A DNA stretch of 6,381 nucleotides from an uncultured Capnocytophaga sp. (GCA_915070235.1 CAJZFM010000126.1:1-6381), one strand, 5' to 3'. Numbered from the stretch's first letter, positions 1 to 5,678 are shown. Translations and numbers: made by a program. Notes: generated by a model not told the origin, from the letters alone.

Positions 1-157
1 TGTGGGCGGTAAATTCCACTTTGTCAAAATGGGCACTCACCACAGGTACCCGCTGTGGGTCGCCTACTAAAAGAATTGTAGGGGCGATATCCTCAGCATG
101 AATATTTAAGTGATAGATACGTCCCTCTCCAGAGAGAATAAGTTCAGCGTTGTTCAT
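1..157 (-). CDS. Nucleoside phosphorylase, N-terminal fragment (cut by window edge)
   Basis: The first 52 residues are visible, beginning MNNAELILSGEGRIYHL and continuing to a VGDPQRV motif at residues 31-37; the rest lies left of the window. The GDPxRV phosphate-binding segment followed by a helix ending in F-D-x-V-E-F is typical of the PNP/UDP phosphorylase family (PF01048). These cytoplasmic enzymes split nucleosides with phosphate into base plus (deoxy)ribose 1-phosphate for salvage. Purine or uridine specificity cannot be read from this fragment. The ATG at 155-157 is chosen because the protein begins with the family's usual MNxAELIL-type start. There is no clear Shine-Dalgarno sequence, only an A/G-rich stretch just upstream. 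A possible -7 box, TATTTTTG, lies on the minus strand at 224-231 but has no good -33 partner. Confidence 0.85.
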   Translation of the reverse strand, partial: MNNAELILSGEGRIYHLNIHAEDIAPTILLVGDPQRVPVVSAHFDKVEFTAH

Positions 158-213
158 TTTCTTTTAGAATTATAGAGGTTATAGAAATACGGACAAAAGT
201 CTTAGATTTTAAT

Positions 214-244
214 TTTGTATATTCAAAAATATATTGTAACTTTG
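214..244 (+). promoter_or_regulatory. Bacteroidota-type promoter for the small RNA
   Basis: TTTG at 214-217, a 19-bp spacer, then TAACTTTG at 237-244. This matches the Bacteroidota consensus TTTG-N19-21-TAnnTTTG without a mismatch. The predicted start is near 250, exactly where the long RNA stem begins. No plus-strand protein gene lies within the next 2 kb, which argues for a non-coding transcript. Confidence 0.72.
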
Positions 245-249
245 CAAGC

Positions 250-328
250 AGAAAAGCTCTTAGTGCATCGAAGCTCTACGTGCATCGTAGAAGGTTTATG
301 TAGATACACTATGGGCTTTTCTTTATTT
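250..328 (+). ncRNA. Candidate structured small RNA, about 75-80 nt
   Basis: A transcript starting near 250 would fold into a long closing stem. Bases 250-259 pair with 313-322 (10 pairs, one G-U). After a single U-U mismatch (260/312), bases 261-265 pair with 307-311. Inside, CTACG (276-280) and CGTAG (286-290) form a perfect 5-bp hairpin with loop TGCAT. The stem is followed by TTATTTG, a fair U-rich terminator tail. A consensus promoter ends 6 bases upstream of the stem. I do not recognise a known RNA family. It could be a trans-acting sRNA, an RNA partner of the convergent DUF3800 gene, or a decaying repeat that looks like a transcript. The 3' end overlaps the DUF3800 stop codon on the other strand. 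Confidence 0.5.
250..328 (+). terminator. Terminator-like stem and U-rich tail of the small RNA
   Basis: The closing stem 250-265 / 307-322 (15 pairs and one mismatch) runs into TTATTTG. On the plus strand this resembles an intrinsic terminator. On the minus strand it starts just after the DUF3800 stop codon and might also end that mRNA, but the minus-strand sequence after the stem (GCTTGCAAAG) is not U-rich. Confidence 0.45.
254..287 (+). repeat. Tandem 17-mer, two copies, inside the small RNA
   Basis: Copy one, AAGCTCTTAGTGCATCG (254-270), is followed directly by copy two, AAGCTCTACGTGCATCG (271-287). They differ at two positions. The second copy supplies the left arm of the CTACG/CGTAG hairpin; the first supplies part of the closing stem. 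Confidence 0.8.
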
Positions 329-1156
329 GTTACTTTCTTCATATTGAGATTTTGAAGAGTTTGGAATAAATAACCAATGTCTATAAGGGTGAGAGAATCT
401 ATTTTGAGGATCTCCATCTATTCCTGTAGTGATTCCTATATTAAAGTTAGGTCTTATCTCACAGATCTTCTTGTTGATGAATTTATACAATTTTTCTTTA
501 GCAATAGTACGTTTCCCTCTTCGTTTTTCTCCTATAGGGATCTCTTTGTGCATATTATTTAATCTAAAAGCCATTGCTCCTAATACAATATCAAGACATT
601 GCATGAGGATATGTTTTTTAGAATCCACCTCATGGATATGTTTTTCTTCTATGTTGATTTTAGTTTCTGAAAATTCAGGGAGGAATTGTAATCCATAGAT
701 GAATTTTTTAAATTTATTGTTTTTTACTTCTTTATCGGGAAGTTTGTCAAAGAAGAGTTCTAAATGAATAGGATCAGTAGGACTTAAATATCTAAGGCCA
801 AATGCGTGTTTTATAAAGTGATAATATAGAATATGATACTCTTCATCATAGTAATTCTTAGGTAAATTATGAGCTAAGAATCTGTTGTCGGTGAACATCA
901 CTCGGAATTTAATAGACTTAGACTTGATAAGTTCAAAGAAAATATCTATTATTTTCAGATAAGTTTCTAATTTAAAGGTGTTTACATTGCTCCATTTTAA
1001 CTCCTCTTTTTTTATATTTAATTCACTTATAGTACTTAATAAAGCATTATTTACAGAAGCATAGTCCTTTATATTGATGAGTAACCCACCATAAAAATTG
1101 GAATACAGTTTTCCCTTTTTTAAAGATTCATCGCAAAATATGTAAAACCCATTCAT
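323..1156 (-). CDS. DUF3800 family protein (putative RNase H-like fold), accessory gene
   Basis: The 277-residue product begins MNGFYIFCDES. The acidic D9-E10-S11 at the end of the first strand is the DUF3800 (PF12686) signature. Further matching positions are D90 after a beta strand (FRVMFTDN), D137 (LELFFDK), D178-S179-K180 and the Q186-x-x-D189-x-x-x-G193 helix. Together these resemble an RNase H-like acidic site, so a metal-dependent nuclease is a reasonable inference; no activity is established here. There is no signal peptide or membrane segment, so it should be cytoplasmic. The start fits a short leader after the promoter at 1174-1205. The DNA is strikingly AT-rich: bases 901-960 contain 15 G/C of 60, against 33 of 60 at 1681-1740 in the amidase. 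This suggests horizontal acquisition. Family assignment is fairly secure; biological role is unknown. Confidence 0.85.
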   Translation of the reverse strand: MNGFYIFCDESLKKGKLYSNFYGGLLINIKDYASVNNALLSTISELNIKKEELKWSNVNTFKLETYLKIIDIFFELIKSKSIKFRVMFTDNRFLAHNLPKNYYDEEYHILYYHFIKHAFGLRYLSPTDPIHLELFFDKLPDKEVKNNKFKKFIYGLQFLPEFSETKINIEEKHIHEVDSKKHILMQCLDIVLGAMAFRLNNMHKEIPIGEKRRGKRTIAKEKLYKFINKKICEIRPNFNIGITTGIDGDPQNRFSHPYRHWLFIPNSSKSQYEESNK

Positions 1157-1158
1157 TC

Positions 1159-1181
1159 TTAGATAGCTTTTCGCAAAGATA
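1159..1181 (-). repeat. Inverted copy of the small-RNA promoter and 5' end
   Basis: Read on the minus strand this is TATCTTTGC, GAAAAGCT, then ATCTAAG. The plus-strand sequence at 237-262 is TAACTTTGC, five extra bases, GAAAAGCT, then CTTAG. The two sites face inward and bracket the DUF3800 gene. They may be shared regulatory sequence or worn terminal inverted repeats. Confidence 0.5.
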
Positions 1182-1205
1182 CGATTTTAAAGGCTAATTA
1201 CCAAG
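1174..1205 (-). promoter_or_regulatory. Promoter of the DUF3800 gene
   Basis: On the minus strand, CTTG (1202-1205), a 20-bp spacer, then TATCTTTG (1174-1181), a full match to the -7 consensus TAnnTTTG. The predicted start near 1168 gives a leader of only about 12 nt before the ATG. The gene can therefore be transcribed independently of the upstream amidase. A weak 6-bp hairpin (1194-1199 with 1209-1214) after the amidase stop overlaps the promoter. Confidence 0.65.
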
Positions 1206-1217
1206 AAAAATTAGTGG

Positions 1218-2243
1218 TCAGTTTGCTCTTTTCCCACGGATAAAAGTTACGATAAAAGCGTCGGTAAAGCCTTTTTTCTTGGCCACTTGCAGTAGGCTTT
1301 CTATCTTCTTCAGGTCGGTTTCTTTGCCGTAATAGTAGCGGAAGGCGTTGCCGATCTTCTCTTTGAGAATGGGGCTAAGCCCTTTGAAGTTGGAAGGGAC
1401 TGCGGGTAAGTCCTTATTGCTAGTGGCTATTTGTATGCGATAGAAGAGATCGCCATTGGCGGCAGCGACTGCTTCTTTGCTTAGCTGGCTATTATTCTTC
1501 AGCCAATTATAATAGCTCTTAATGGCCTTAACGATGCTGGAGGCAATCTGTTGTTGTCCTTCGGCGGAGTTGAGATAATCGCGCTCCTCTTGGTTACTCA
1601 AGAATCCTGTTTCTATGAGCATAGCGGGCATATACGTTTGGTGTAGGACGATGAATCCCGCCTGCTTTACCCCACGATCGCGACGCTGGGTGTTCTCTGC
1701 CAAGGAGGATTGTACTCGCTTGGCTGCTTGGATACTCTGTTCGAGGTATTCCTCCTGCATGATAGAAAGCCCTATGAAGGACTCAGGGGAGTTGATATCA
1801 TAGCCAGCGTAACGCTCCTTATAGTCCTTTTCTAAGAAGATTACTTGGTTCTCCTCCTTGGCTACCTCAAAGTTGATATCATTGGCATGTAACCCCAATA
1901 CATAGGACTCTGATCCATGGGCGTCCTTGCTTGGGGAGGAGTTGCAGTGTACCGATACGAAGAGGTCAGCCTTGGCCTTATTGGCAATAGCCCCGCGCTC
2001 GTATAGCTCAATAAAGCGGTCGTCCTTACGGGTGTAGGTAACCTTGAATAGAGGATCTTTCTCCAATTCCTTGCCTATGAGCAAAATGATTTTCAGGACG
2101 ATATCCTTTTCAAATATTTTCTTATGTACTTTCCCTGGGTCTTTTCCGCCATGTCCTGCATCTAAAACAATTTTAAAAGTCTCTGTCTGCGCCAAGGCAG
2201 AGAGGGAAAAGAATAAAAAGATATAGAAAAAATATTTTTTCAT
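1218..2243 (-). CDS. Periplasmic N-acetylmuramoyl-L-alanine amidase (Amidase_3) with C-terminal SPOR-like domain
   Basis: The 341-residue zinc amidase cleaves the bond between MurNAc and L-alanine in peptidoglycan, a step in daughter-cell separation. A signal peptide occupies residues 1-19 (MKKYFFYIF... ending SALAQ). The Amidase_3 catalytic domain (PF01520) covers about 23-245. The expected zinc ligands are visible: H31 in DAGHGGKDPG, E45 in FEKDIVL and H99 in SVHCN; the catalytic glutamate is E211 in MLIETGFLSN. The region 119-170, inserted before the last strands, fits the helical segment that occludes the active site in AmiB/AmiC-type enzymes and is released by an activator. Residues 265-338 (FYRIQIATS, then FRYYYGKETD and the FTDAFIVTFIRGKR end) resemble a divergent SPOR domain, which in other proteins binds denuded septal glycan. 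The ATG at 2241-2243 begins a proper signal peptide. The gene is divergent from lptD, so two envelope genes share one control region. Confidence 0.93.
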   Translation of the reverse strand: MKKYFFYIFLFFSLSALAQTETFKIVLDAGHGGKDPGKVHKKIFEKDIVLKIILLIGKELEKDPLFKVTYTRKDDRFIELYERGAIANKAKADLFVSVHCNSSPSKDAHGSESYVLGLHANDINFEVAKEENQVIFLEKDYKERYAGYDINSPESFIGLSIMQEEYLEQSIQAAKRVQSSLAENTQRRDRGVKQAGFIVLHQTYMPAMLIETGFLSNQEERDYLNSAEGQQQIASSIVKAIKSYYNWLKNNSQLSKEAVAAANGDLFYRIQIATSNKDLPAVPSNFKGLSPILKEKIGNAFRYYYGKETDLKKIESLLQVAKKKGFTDAFIVTFIRGKRAN

Positions 2244-2283
2244 TAATTATAAAATTTCTTTAAAAACATTCACAAACTTCCTT

Positions 2284-2299
2284 TATCTCTTTTGAGATA
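2284..2299. other. Perfect 6-bp inverted repeat (hairpin or possible operator)
   Basis: TATCTC, TTTT, GAGATA. On the plus strand the right half contains the TTTG proposed as the -33 box of the lptD promoter. On the minus strand it would form a hairpin in the amidase leader about 40 nt before the start codon. It could be a protein-binding site or chance in AT-rich DNA. Confidence 0.35.
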
Positions 2300-2320
2300 C
2301 AAAAAATATCCGTAAGTTTG
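2291..2320 (+). promoter_or_regulatory. Candidate lptD promoter (upstream)
   Basis: TTTG at 2291-2294, an 18-bp spacer, then TAAGTTTG at 2313-2320, a full match to TAnnTTTG. The spacer is one base short of the usual range. The predicted start near 2326 would give a leader of about 95 nt to the TTG start at 2421 and would run through the minus-strand amidase promoter. Confidence 0.5.
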
Positions 2321-2373
2321 ACCTCTGAAAATAAAGTCTTTACCTATTGCTTAAATCTTTGATTTTCAAAATG

Positions 2374-2404
2374 CAAAGGTAAAAAAAAATGTTGAACAAT
2401 CACA
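2374..2404 (-). promoter_or_regulatory. Candidate amidase promoter
   Basis: On the minus strand, TGTG (2401-2404; one mismatch to TTTG), 19 bp including a run of T, then TACCTTTG (2374-2381), a full match to the -7 consensus. The predicted start near 2367 leaves a leader of about 124 nt before the amidase ATG. Confidence 0.55.
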
Positions 2405-2423
2405 CTGGCTTGCTTATATTTTG
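2392..2423 (+). promoter_or_regulatory. Alternative lptD promoter (downstream)
   Basis: TTG at 2392-2394, 20 bp, then TATATTTTG at 2415-2423, one base longer than the -7 consensus. If used, the TTG annotated as lptD start (2421-2423) would lie inside the -7 box and could not be in the transcript, forcing a start further downstream. Confidence 0.3.
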
Positions 2424-5168
2424 CAAATATACAAAAAATATACCTTATTCCTGAGTATGATTGCCTGCTTTATAGGACTTTCAGCCCAACAAGAGTTGAA
2501 AATGTCTCAGGCTGGTCATACCCTCATAGATGCTGTTTTTCCTCCTCTTGATACACTTATAAAGCCAAGTGATTCTCTTGTGAAACCTTCTCTCTCTCAG
2601 AAAGATACACTTATTTCAAAGACAGATACCCTTGCCAAACCCCTTAGCAAGGTTGCCGATACGCTCAAGATGGATTCTTTGCGCAAAAGCCCTGCCATGC
2701 TTACCGATGTGGTGCGCTATCATGCCAAGGATTGTGTGGTCATTAGCAAGCCGCTCAATAGGGTGTTGCTATACGATCAGTCTCAGATTACTTACGAGGA
2801 TACAGACCTCAAGGCGGGTATCAGCGTGATTGACTACCAGAAGCGCGAGGCCTACGCAGGACGTATCAAGGACAGTGTAGGTGAGCTGGTGCAGGCGCCT
2901 GTGTTCAAGCAGGCGGAGCAGGTGATTGAGCCTGATTCTATTCGCTTTAACTATGTAACCAAAAAGGCCATTATCCGCAATGCTTATACCACTCAGGACG
3001 AGAACAAAATACGTGCCGAGATCATCAAAAAAGAGAATGACTCTACTTATTTCTTCAAGGAGGGTATGATTACCACTGCGGAAGACCTTACCGATCCTGA
3101 TTATTATATCCGCTTGCGCAAGGCTAAGTTTGTCCCTAAAAAGAAAATTGTGGCAGGCTTTAGCAATATGTATATCTCCAATGTACCTACCCCTATTGCA
3201 CTGCCTTTTGCTTATTACCCTATGGTGGAATCACGTACTTCGGGCTTGCTCTTTCCTACCTTTGGAGAGGTCAATGATAGGGGGTACTATATCCAAAATG
3301 GGGGTTACTATTTTGTGATTTCCGACTATGTAGATTTGGCACTGACAGGAGATTACTATACCAATGGGAGCTATGGTCTTAGAGGGGCTTCCACCTATCG
3401 CAAGCGCTATAAGTATTCGGGTAACCTAAGCGTACGTTATGAAAACCTCATTTACAGTCAGCGAGGTTTCCCCGATTACAGCCGTAGCTCTATTTACAAT
3501 ATACAGTGGTCTCATTCTCAAGATACTAAGTCCAGCCCGCTCTCCACTTTCTCCTCATCGGTGAATTTGGGTAGCTCCACTTACTATAAGAATTCGTATA
3601 ACCAAGAGAACTCGTCCAACTTCCTGAACAATACGCTTTCCTCATCTATTTCCTATTCGCGTACGTTTCCTTCCTATCCGTCGGTGAATCTGTCACTTAC
3701 GGCTTCTCACTCACAGAATACCAATACGCAGAGTATCCAGATGACCTTGCCAGCCTTGCGGGTGAGTATGGAGCGTATCTACCCCTTTGTAAAGCGTGGA
3801 ATGAGCAAGAAGGGACTGATACAGAACATCAACTTCAACTATAGCTTACAGGGGGATAACCGCTACAACACTACCGACAGGGATTTCTTTTCCCAAACCA
3901 TGTTTGCCAAAGGACAAACAGGCTTTCGTCATAGTATCCCTATCTCAACCAACTTCAAGGTGCTCAAGTTTGTCAGCGTATCGCTTAACTCCTCTATCAA
4001 TGAGACTTGGCAGTTCAAGACCGTTAAGTACCGTGATTACAACGAGCTGACCAACAAGGTGGATAAGGACACTATCAATGGCTTTGACCGCTATATGACC
4101 TATAACTTTGGTGCGGGGCTGGGAACGACCATCTATGGGACTTTTGATTTTGGGAAGGATAAGAAAATACAGGCCATTAGGCATGTGATGCGTCCTTCAG
4201 TGAATTATGGCTATACGCCTTCGTTTGATAAGTATTACGACTACTATATAGCCGATGCCTTTGGTACTAAACGCGATTATAGCCGTTTTGAAGGGGGACT
4301 CTATGGGGCGCCTGGTCGCAATGAGTCCAGTTCGCTGAGCTTTTCCCTAAGCAATACCTTTGAGGCTAAGGTGCGCGAGAGGGGCAAGGATTCACTGGCG
4401 GAGGCCAAACCTAAGAAGGTGATGTTGCTCAATAGCCTTAACTTTTCTTCGGGTTATGACATGGTTACCAAGCGCTTTTCCCCACTGAATATGACAGGGG
4501 GTACGCAGCTGTTTGACAATAAGTTAGGAGTGAATTTTGGGGCAACCTTTAACCCTTATGCTATAGATATCAATGGGCGACAATTGGATAAGTTCAATAT
4601 CAACAACGGAGGGAGTCTCTTTCGCTTTACCAATGCCAATATGACCCTGAACTATGCTTTCTCCAGCAAGAACTTTAAGAAAGGCAAGAATACGGACAAT
4701 ACCGCTTCGGGGGGGCGTGCCGATGATCTCTTCGGCTCGGCTATGAATACTGATCTGAGCAAACCCATGAAGGAAGAAGACCCCAATGACAAAGATAAGG
4801 AAAAGGAGCAAGGCACACGCCTGTTCAATGCTTCTATGCCGTGGGACTTGACCCTTGCCTATTCGCTTTCGTATAGCAATACCAATCGTAACCCTATGAT
4901 ATCCAATAACTCTCTTATGGTGTCGGGCAATATAGACCTAACACCTAAGTTCCGAGTAGGTGTGTCCTCAGGGTACGATTTCAAGGACAAGGGGGTTACC
5001 TATACCCAATTCCGTTTTGAGCGAGACTTGAACAGTTTCCGTATGTCCTTTAGCTTTTCACCCTTTGGCGACCGCAATTCATGGCACTTCTTCATCGGGA
5101 TAAAGGCCTCTATGCTCTCCGACCTGAAATGGGAGAAAAACAAATCACCAGATAGAATACTTAATTAG
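2421..5168 (+). CDS. lptD: Putative outer-membrane LPS assembly protein LptD
   Basis: The 915-residue protein is the outer-membrane barrel of the Lpt pathway, which inserts LPS into the outer leaflet together with the LptE lipoprotein. With the TTG start, residues 1-22 form a signal peptide (KKYTLFLSMIACFIGLSA then QQ). Residues 43-87 are a low-complexity linker of recurring DTL/DSL motifs. About 95-250 is the periplasmic jellyroll (OstA/LptA-like), followed by the hallmark NVPTPIALPFAYYP (254-267) and SGLLFP (274-279). From about 290 to the end come alternating aromatic/polar strands rich in Y, S and N, as in a 26-strand barrel. A charged loop (about 783-797, many K/E/D) interrupts the late strands. 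The mature chain has a single cysteine (C105), so the disulfides of E. coli LptD cannot form. Start uncertain: TTG overlaps a -7-like box, and the first in-frame ATG (2457) would destroy the signal peptide. ridA follows after a repeat-filled gap. Confidence 0.9.
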   Translation: MQIYKKYTLFLSMIACFIGLSAQQELKMSQAGHTLIDAVFPPLDTLIKPSDSLVKPSLSQKDTLISKTDTLAKPLSKVADTLKMDSLRKSPAMLTDVVRYHAKDCVVISKPLNRVLLYDQSQITYEDTDLKAGISVIDYQKREAYAGRIKDSVGELVQAPVFKQAEQVIEPDSIRFNYVTKKAIIRNAYTTQDENKIRAEIIKKENDSTYFFKEGMITTAEDLTDPDYYIRLRKAKFVPKKKIVAGFSNMYISNVPTPIALPFAYYPMVESRTSGLLFPTFGEVNDRGYYIQNGGYYFVISDYVDLALTGDYYTNGSYGLRGASTYRKRYKYSGNLSVRYENLIYSQRGFPDYSRSSIYNIQWSHSQDTKSSPLSTFSSSVNLGSSTYYKNSYNQENSSNFLNNTLSSSISYSRTFPSYPSVNLSLTASHSQNTNTQSIQMTLPALRVSMERIYPFVKRGMSKKGLIQNINFNYSLQGDNRYNTTDRDFFSQTMFAKGQTGFRHSIPISTNFKVLKFVSVSLNSSINETWQFKTVKYRDYNELTNKVDKDTINGFDRYMTYNFGAGLGTTIYGTFDFGKDKKIQAIRHVMRPSVNYGYTPSFDKYYDYYIADAFGTKRDYSRFEGGLYGAPGRNESSSLSFSLSNTFEAKVRERGKDSLAEAKPKKVMLLNSLNFSSGYDMVTKRFSPLNMTGGTQLFDNKLGVNFGATFNPYAIDINGRQLDKFNINNGGSLFRFTNANMTLNYAFSSKNFKKGKNTDNTASGGRADDLFGSAMNTDLSKPMKEEDPNDKDKEKEQGTRLFNASMPWDLTLAYSLSYSNTNRNPMISNNSLMVSGNIDLTPKFRVGVSSGYDFKDKGVTYTQFRFERDLNSFRMSFSFSPFGDRNSWHFFIGIKASMLSDLKWEKNKSPDRILN

Positions 5169-5244
5169 TGACTAATGACTAATGACAAGTGACTAACGAC
5201 TAATGACTAATGACAAGTGACTAACGACAAGTGACTAATGACCA
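5168..5244 (+). repeat. Array of eleven 7-bp units after lptD
   Basis: Eleven consecutive heptamers with consensus RTGACTA start on the last base of the lptD stop codon. Variants present are GTGACTA (four times), ATGACTA (three), ATGACAA (two), ACGACTA, ACGACAA and ATGACCA; the order shows a higher-order period of 21-28 bp. Because 7 is not a multiple of 3, TGA on this strand and TAG on the other recur in every frame. Confidence 0.9.
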
Positions 5245-5270
5245 ATACCACAGTGGATTAGTCACTTGTC
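5226..5270 (+). terminator. Long hairpin closing the heptamer array (possible lptD terminator)
   Basis: GACAAGTGACTAAT (5226-5239) pairs perfectly over 14 bp with ATTAGTCACTTGTC (5257-5270), loop 17 nt. The same right arm can pair equally well with an earlier array copy at 5211-5224. No T-run follows, so it may act as an mRNA 3' stabiliser or weak terminator; transcription may continue into ridA. Confidence 0.45.
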
Positions 5271-5300
5271 ACTATCTAAGATCTTATAATTCTTTAAATA

Positions 5301-5678
5301 ATGAAAAAAGTTATTCTTTCTTCTAAGGCGCCTGCTCCGATAGGCCCTTACAGTCAAGCCATTGAAGCCAATGGTACCCTCTATGTTTCTGGACAGATTC
5401 CTATTGACCCTGCCACTGGCGAGGTTGTTGCTGGAGGTATAGAACCCCAAGCCAAACAAGTGATGCAGAGCCTTAAAGCTATTTTGGAAGAGGCTGGTTA
5501 TACCTTTGACCAAGTGGTGAAAACCACGATCCTCTTGGACGATTTGGGCAATTTTGCCAAGGTAAATGAAATCTATGGCGGTTATTTTGGTGAGGGTGCT
5601 CCCGCCCGTGAAACCTACCAAGTTGCCAAACTTCCTAAAGGTGTAGCTGTGGAAATCTCCTGCATAGCAGTGAAATAA
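5301..5678 (+). CDS. ridA: RidA family reactive intermediate/imine deaminase
   Basis: The 125-residue protein has the usual family length. RidA hydrolyses reactive enamine/imine intermediates such as 2-aminoacrylate made by PLP enzymes, protecting those enzymes in the cytoplasm; it works as a trimer with active sites between subunits. Visible hallmarks are APAPIGPYSQAI (10-21, Y17), LYVSGQIPIDP (27-37, S30), N89 after the second helix, PARETYQVAKLPKG (101-114, R103 being the carboxylate-binding arginine) and VEISCIAV (117-124, E118). All residues expected for deamination are therefore present. The ATG at 5301 gives the standard N-terminus. No TAnnTTTG promoter is visible in the 132-bp gap after lptD, and a 10-bp palindrome TAAGATCTTA sits at 5277-5286, so it may be cotranscribed with lptD or use an unrecognised promoter. 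It converges on lemA. Confidence 0.95.
   Translation: MKKVILSSKAPAPIGPYSQAIEANGTLYVSGQIPIDPATGEVVAGGIEPQAKQVMQSLKAILEEAGYTFDQVVKTTILLDDLGNFAKVNEIYGGYFGEGAPARETYQVAKLPKGVAVEISCIAVK

Noticed and set aside
223..417. A minus-strand reading frame of 64 codons overlapping the DUF3800 3' end and the small-RNA locus
   Set aside because: It overlaps a well-supported gene in another frame, has no family resemblance, and crosses the palindromic RNA region.
377..698. Plus-strand frames antisense to DUF3800
   Set aside because: Compositional shadows of the real gene; no start context or recognisable motif.
1194..1214. Amidase terminator formed by CTAATT / AATTAG
   Set aside because: Only 6 A/T-rich pairs with a 9-nt loop, and it overlaps the DUF3800 promoter; too weak to list.
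2454..2470. Possible lipobox (M-I-A-C) making LptD a lipoprotein
   Set aside because: The hydrophobic stretch continues past C16 to a normal signal peptidase I site (LSAQQ), the -3 residue is not the usual leucine, and LptD is an integral barrel rather than a lipoprotein.
3945..4811. Minus-strand frames inside lptD
   Set aside because: Antisense shadows of the barrel coding sequence with no promoter or motif.
5168..5280. CRISPR array
   Set aside because: Units are 7 bp with no spacers; the pattern is a simple tandem array plus an inverted arm.
5262..5621. 119-codon minus-strand frame antisense to ridA
   Set aside because: ridA on the plus strand is unmistakable; the antisense frame has no family features and runs into the repeat hairpin.
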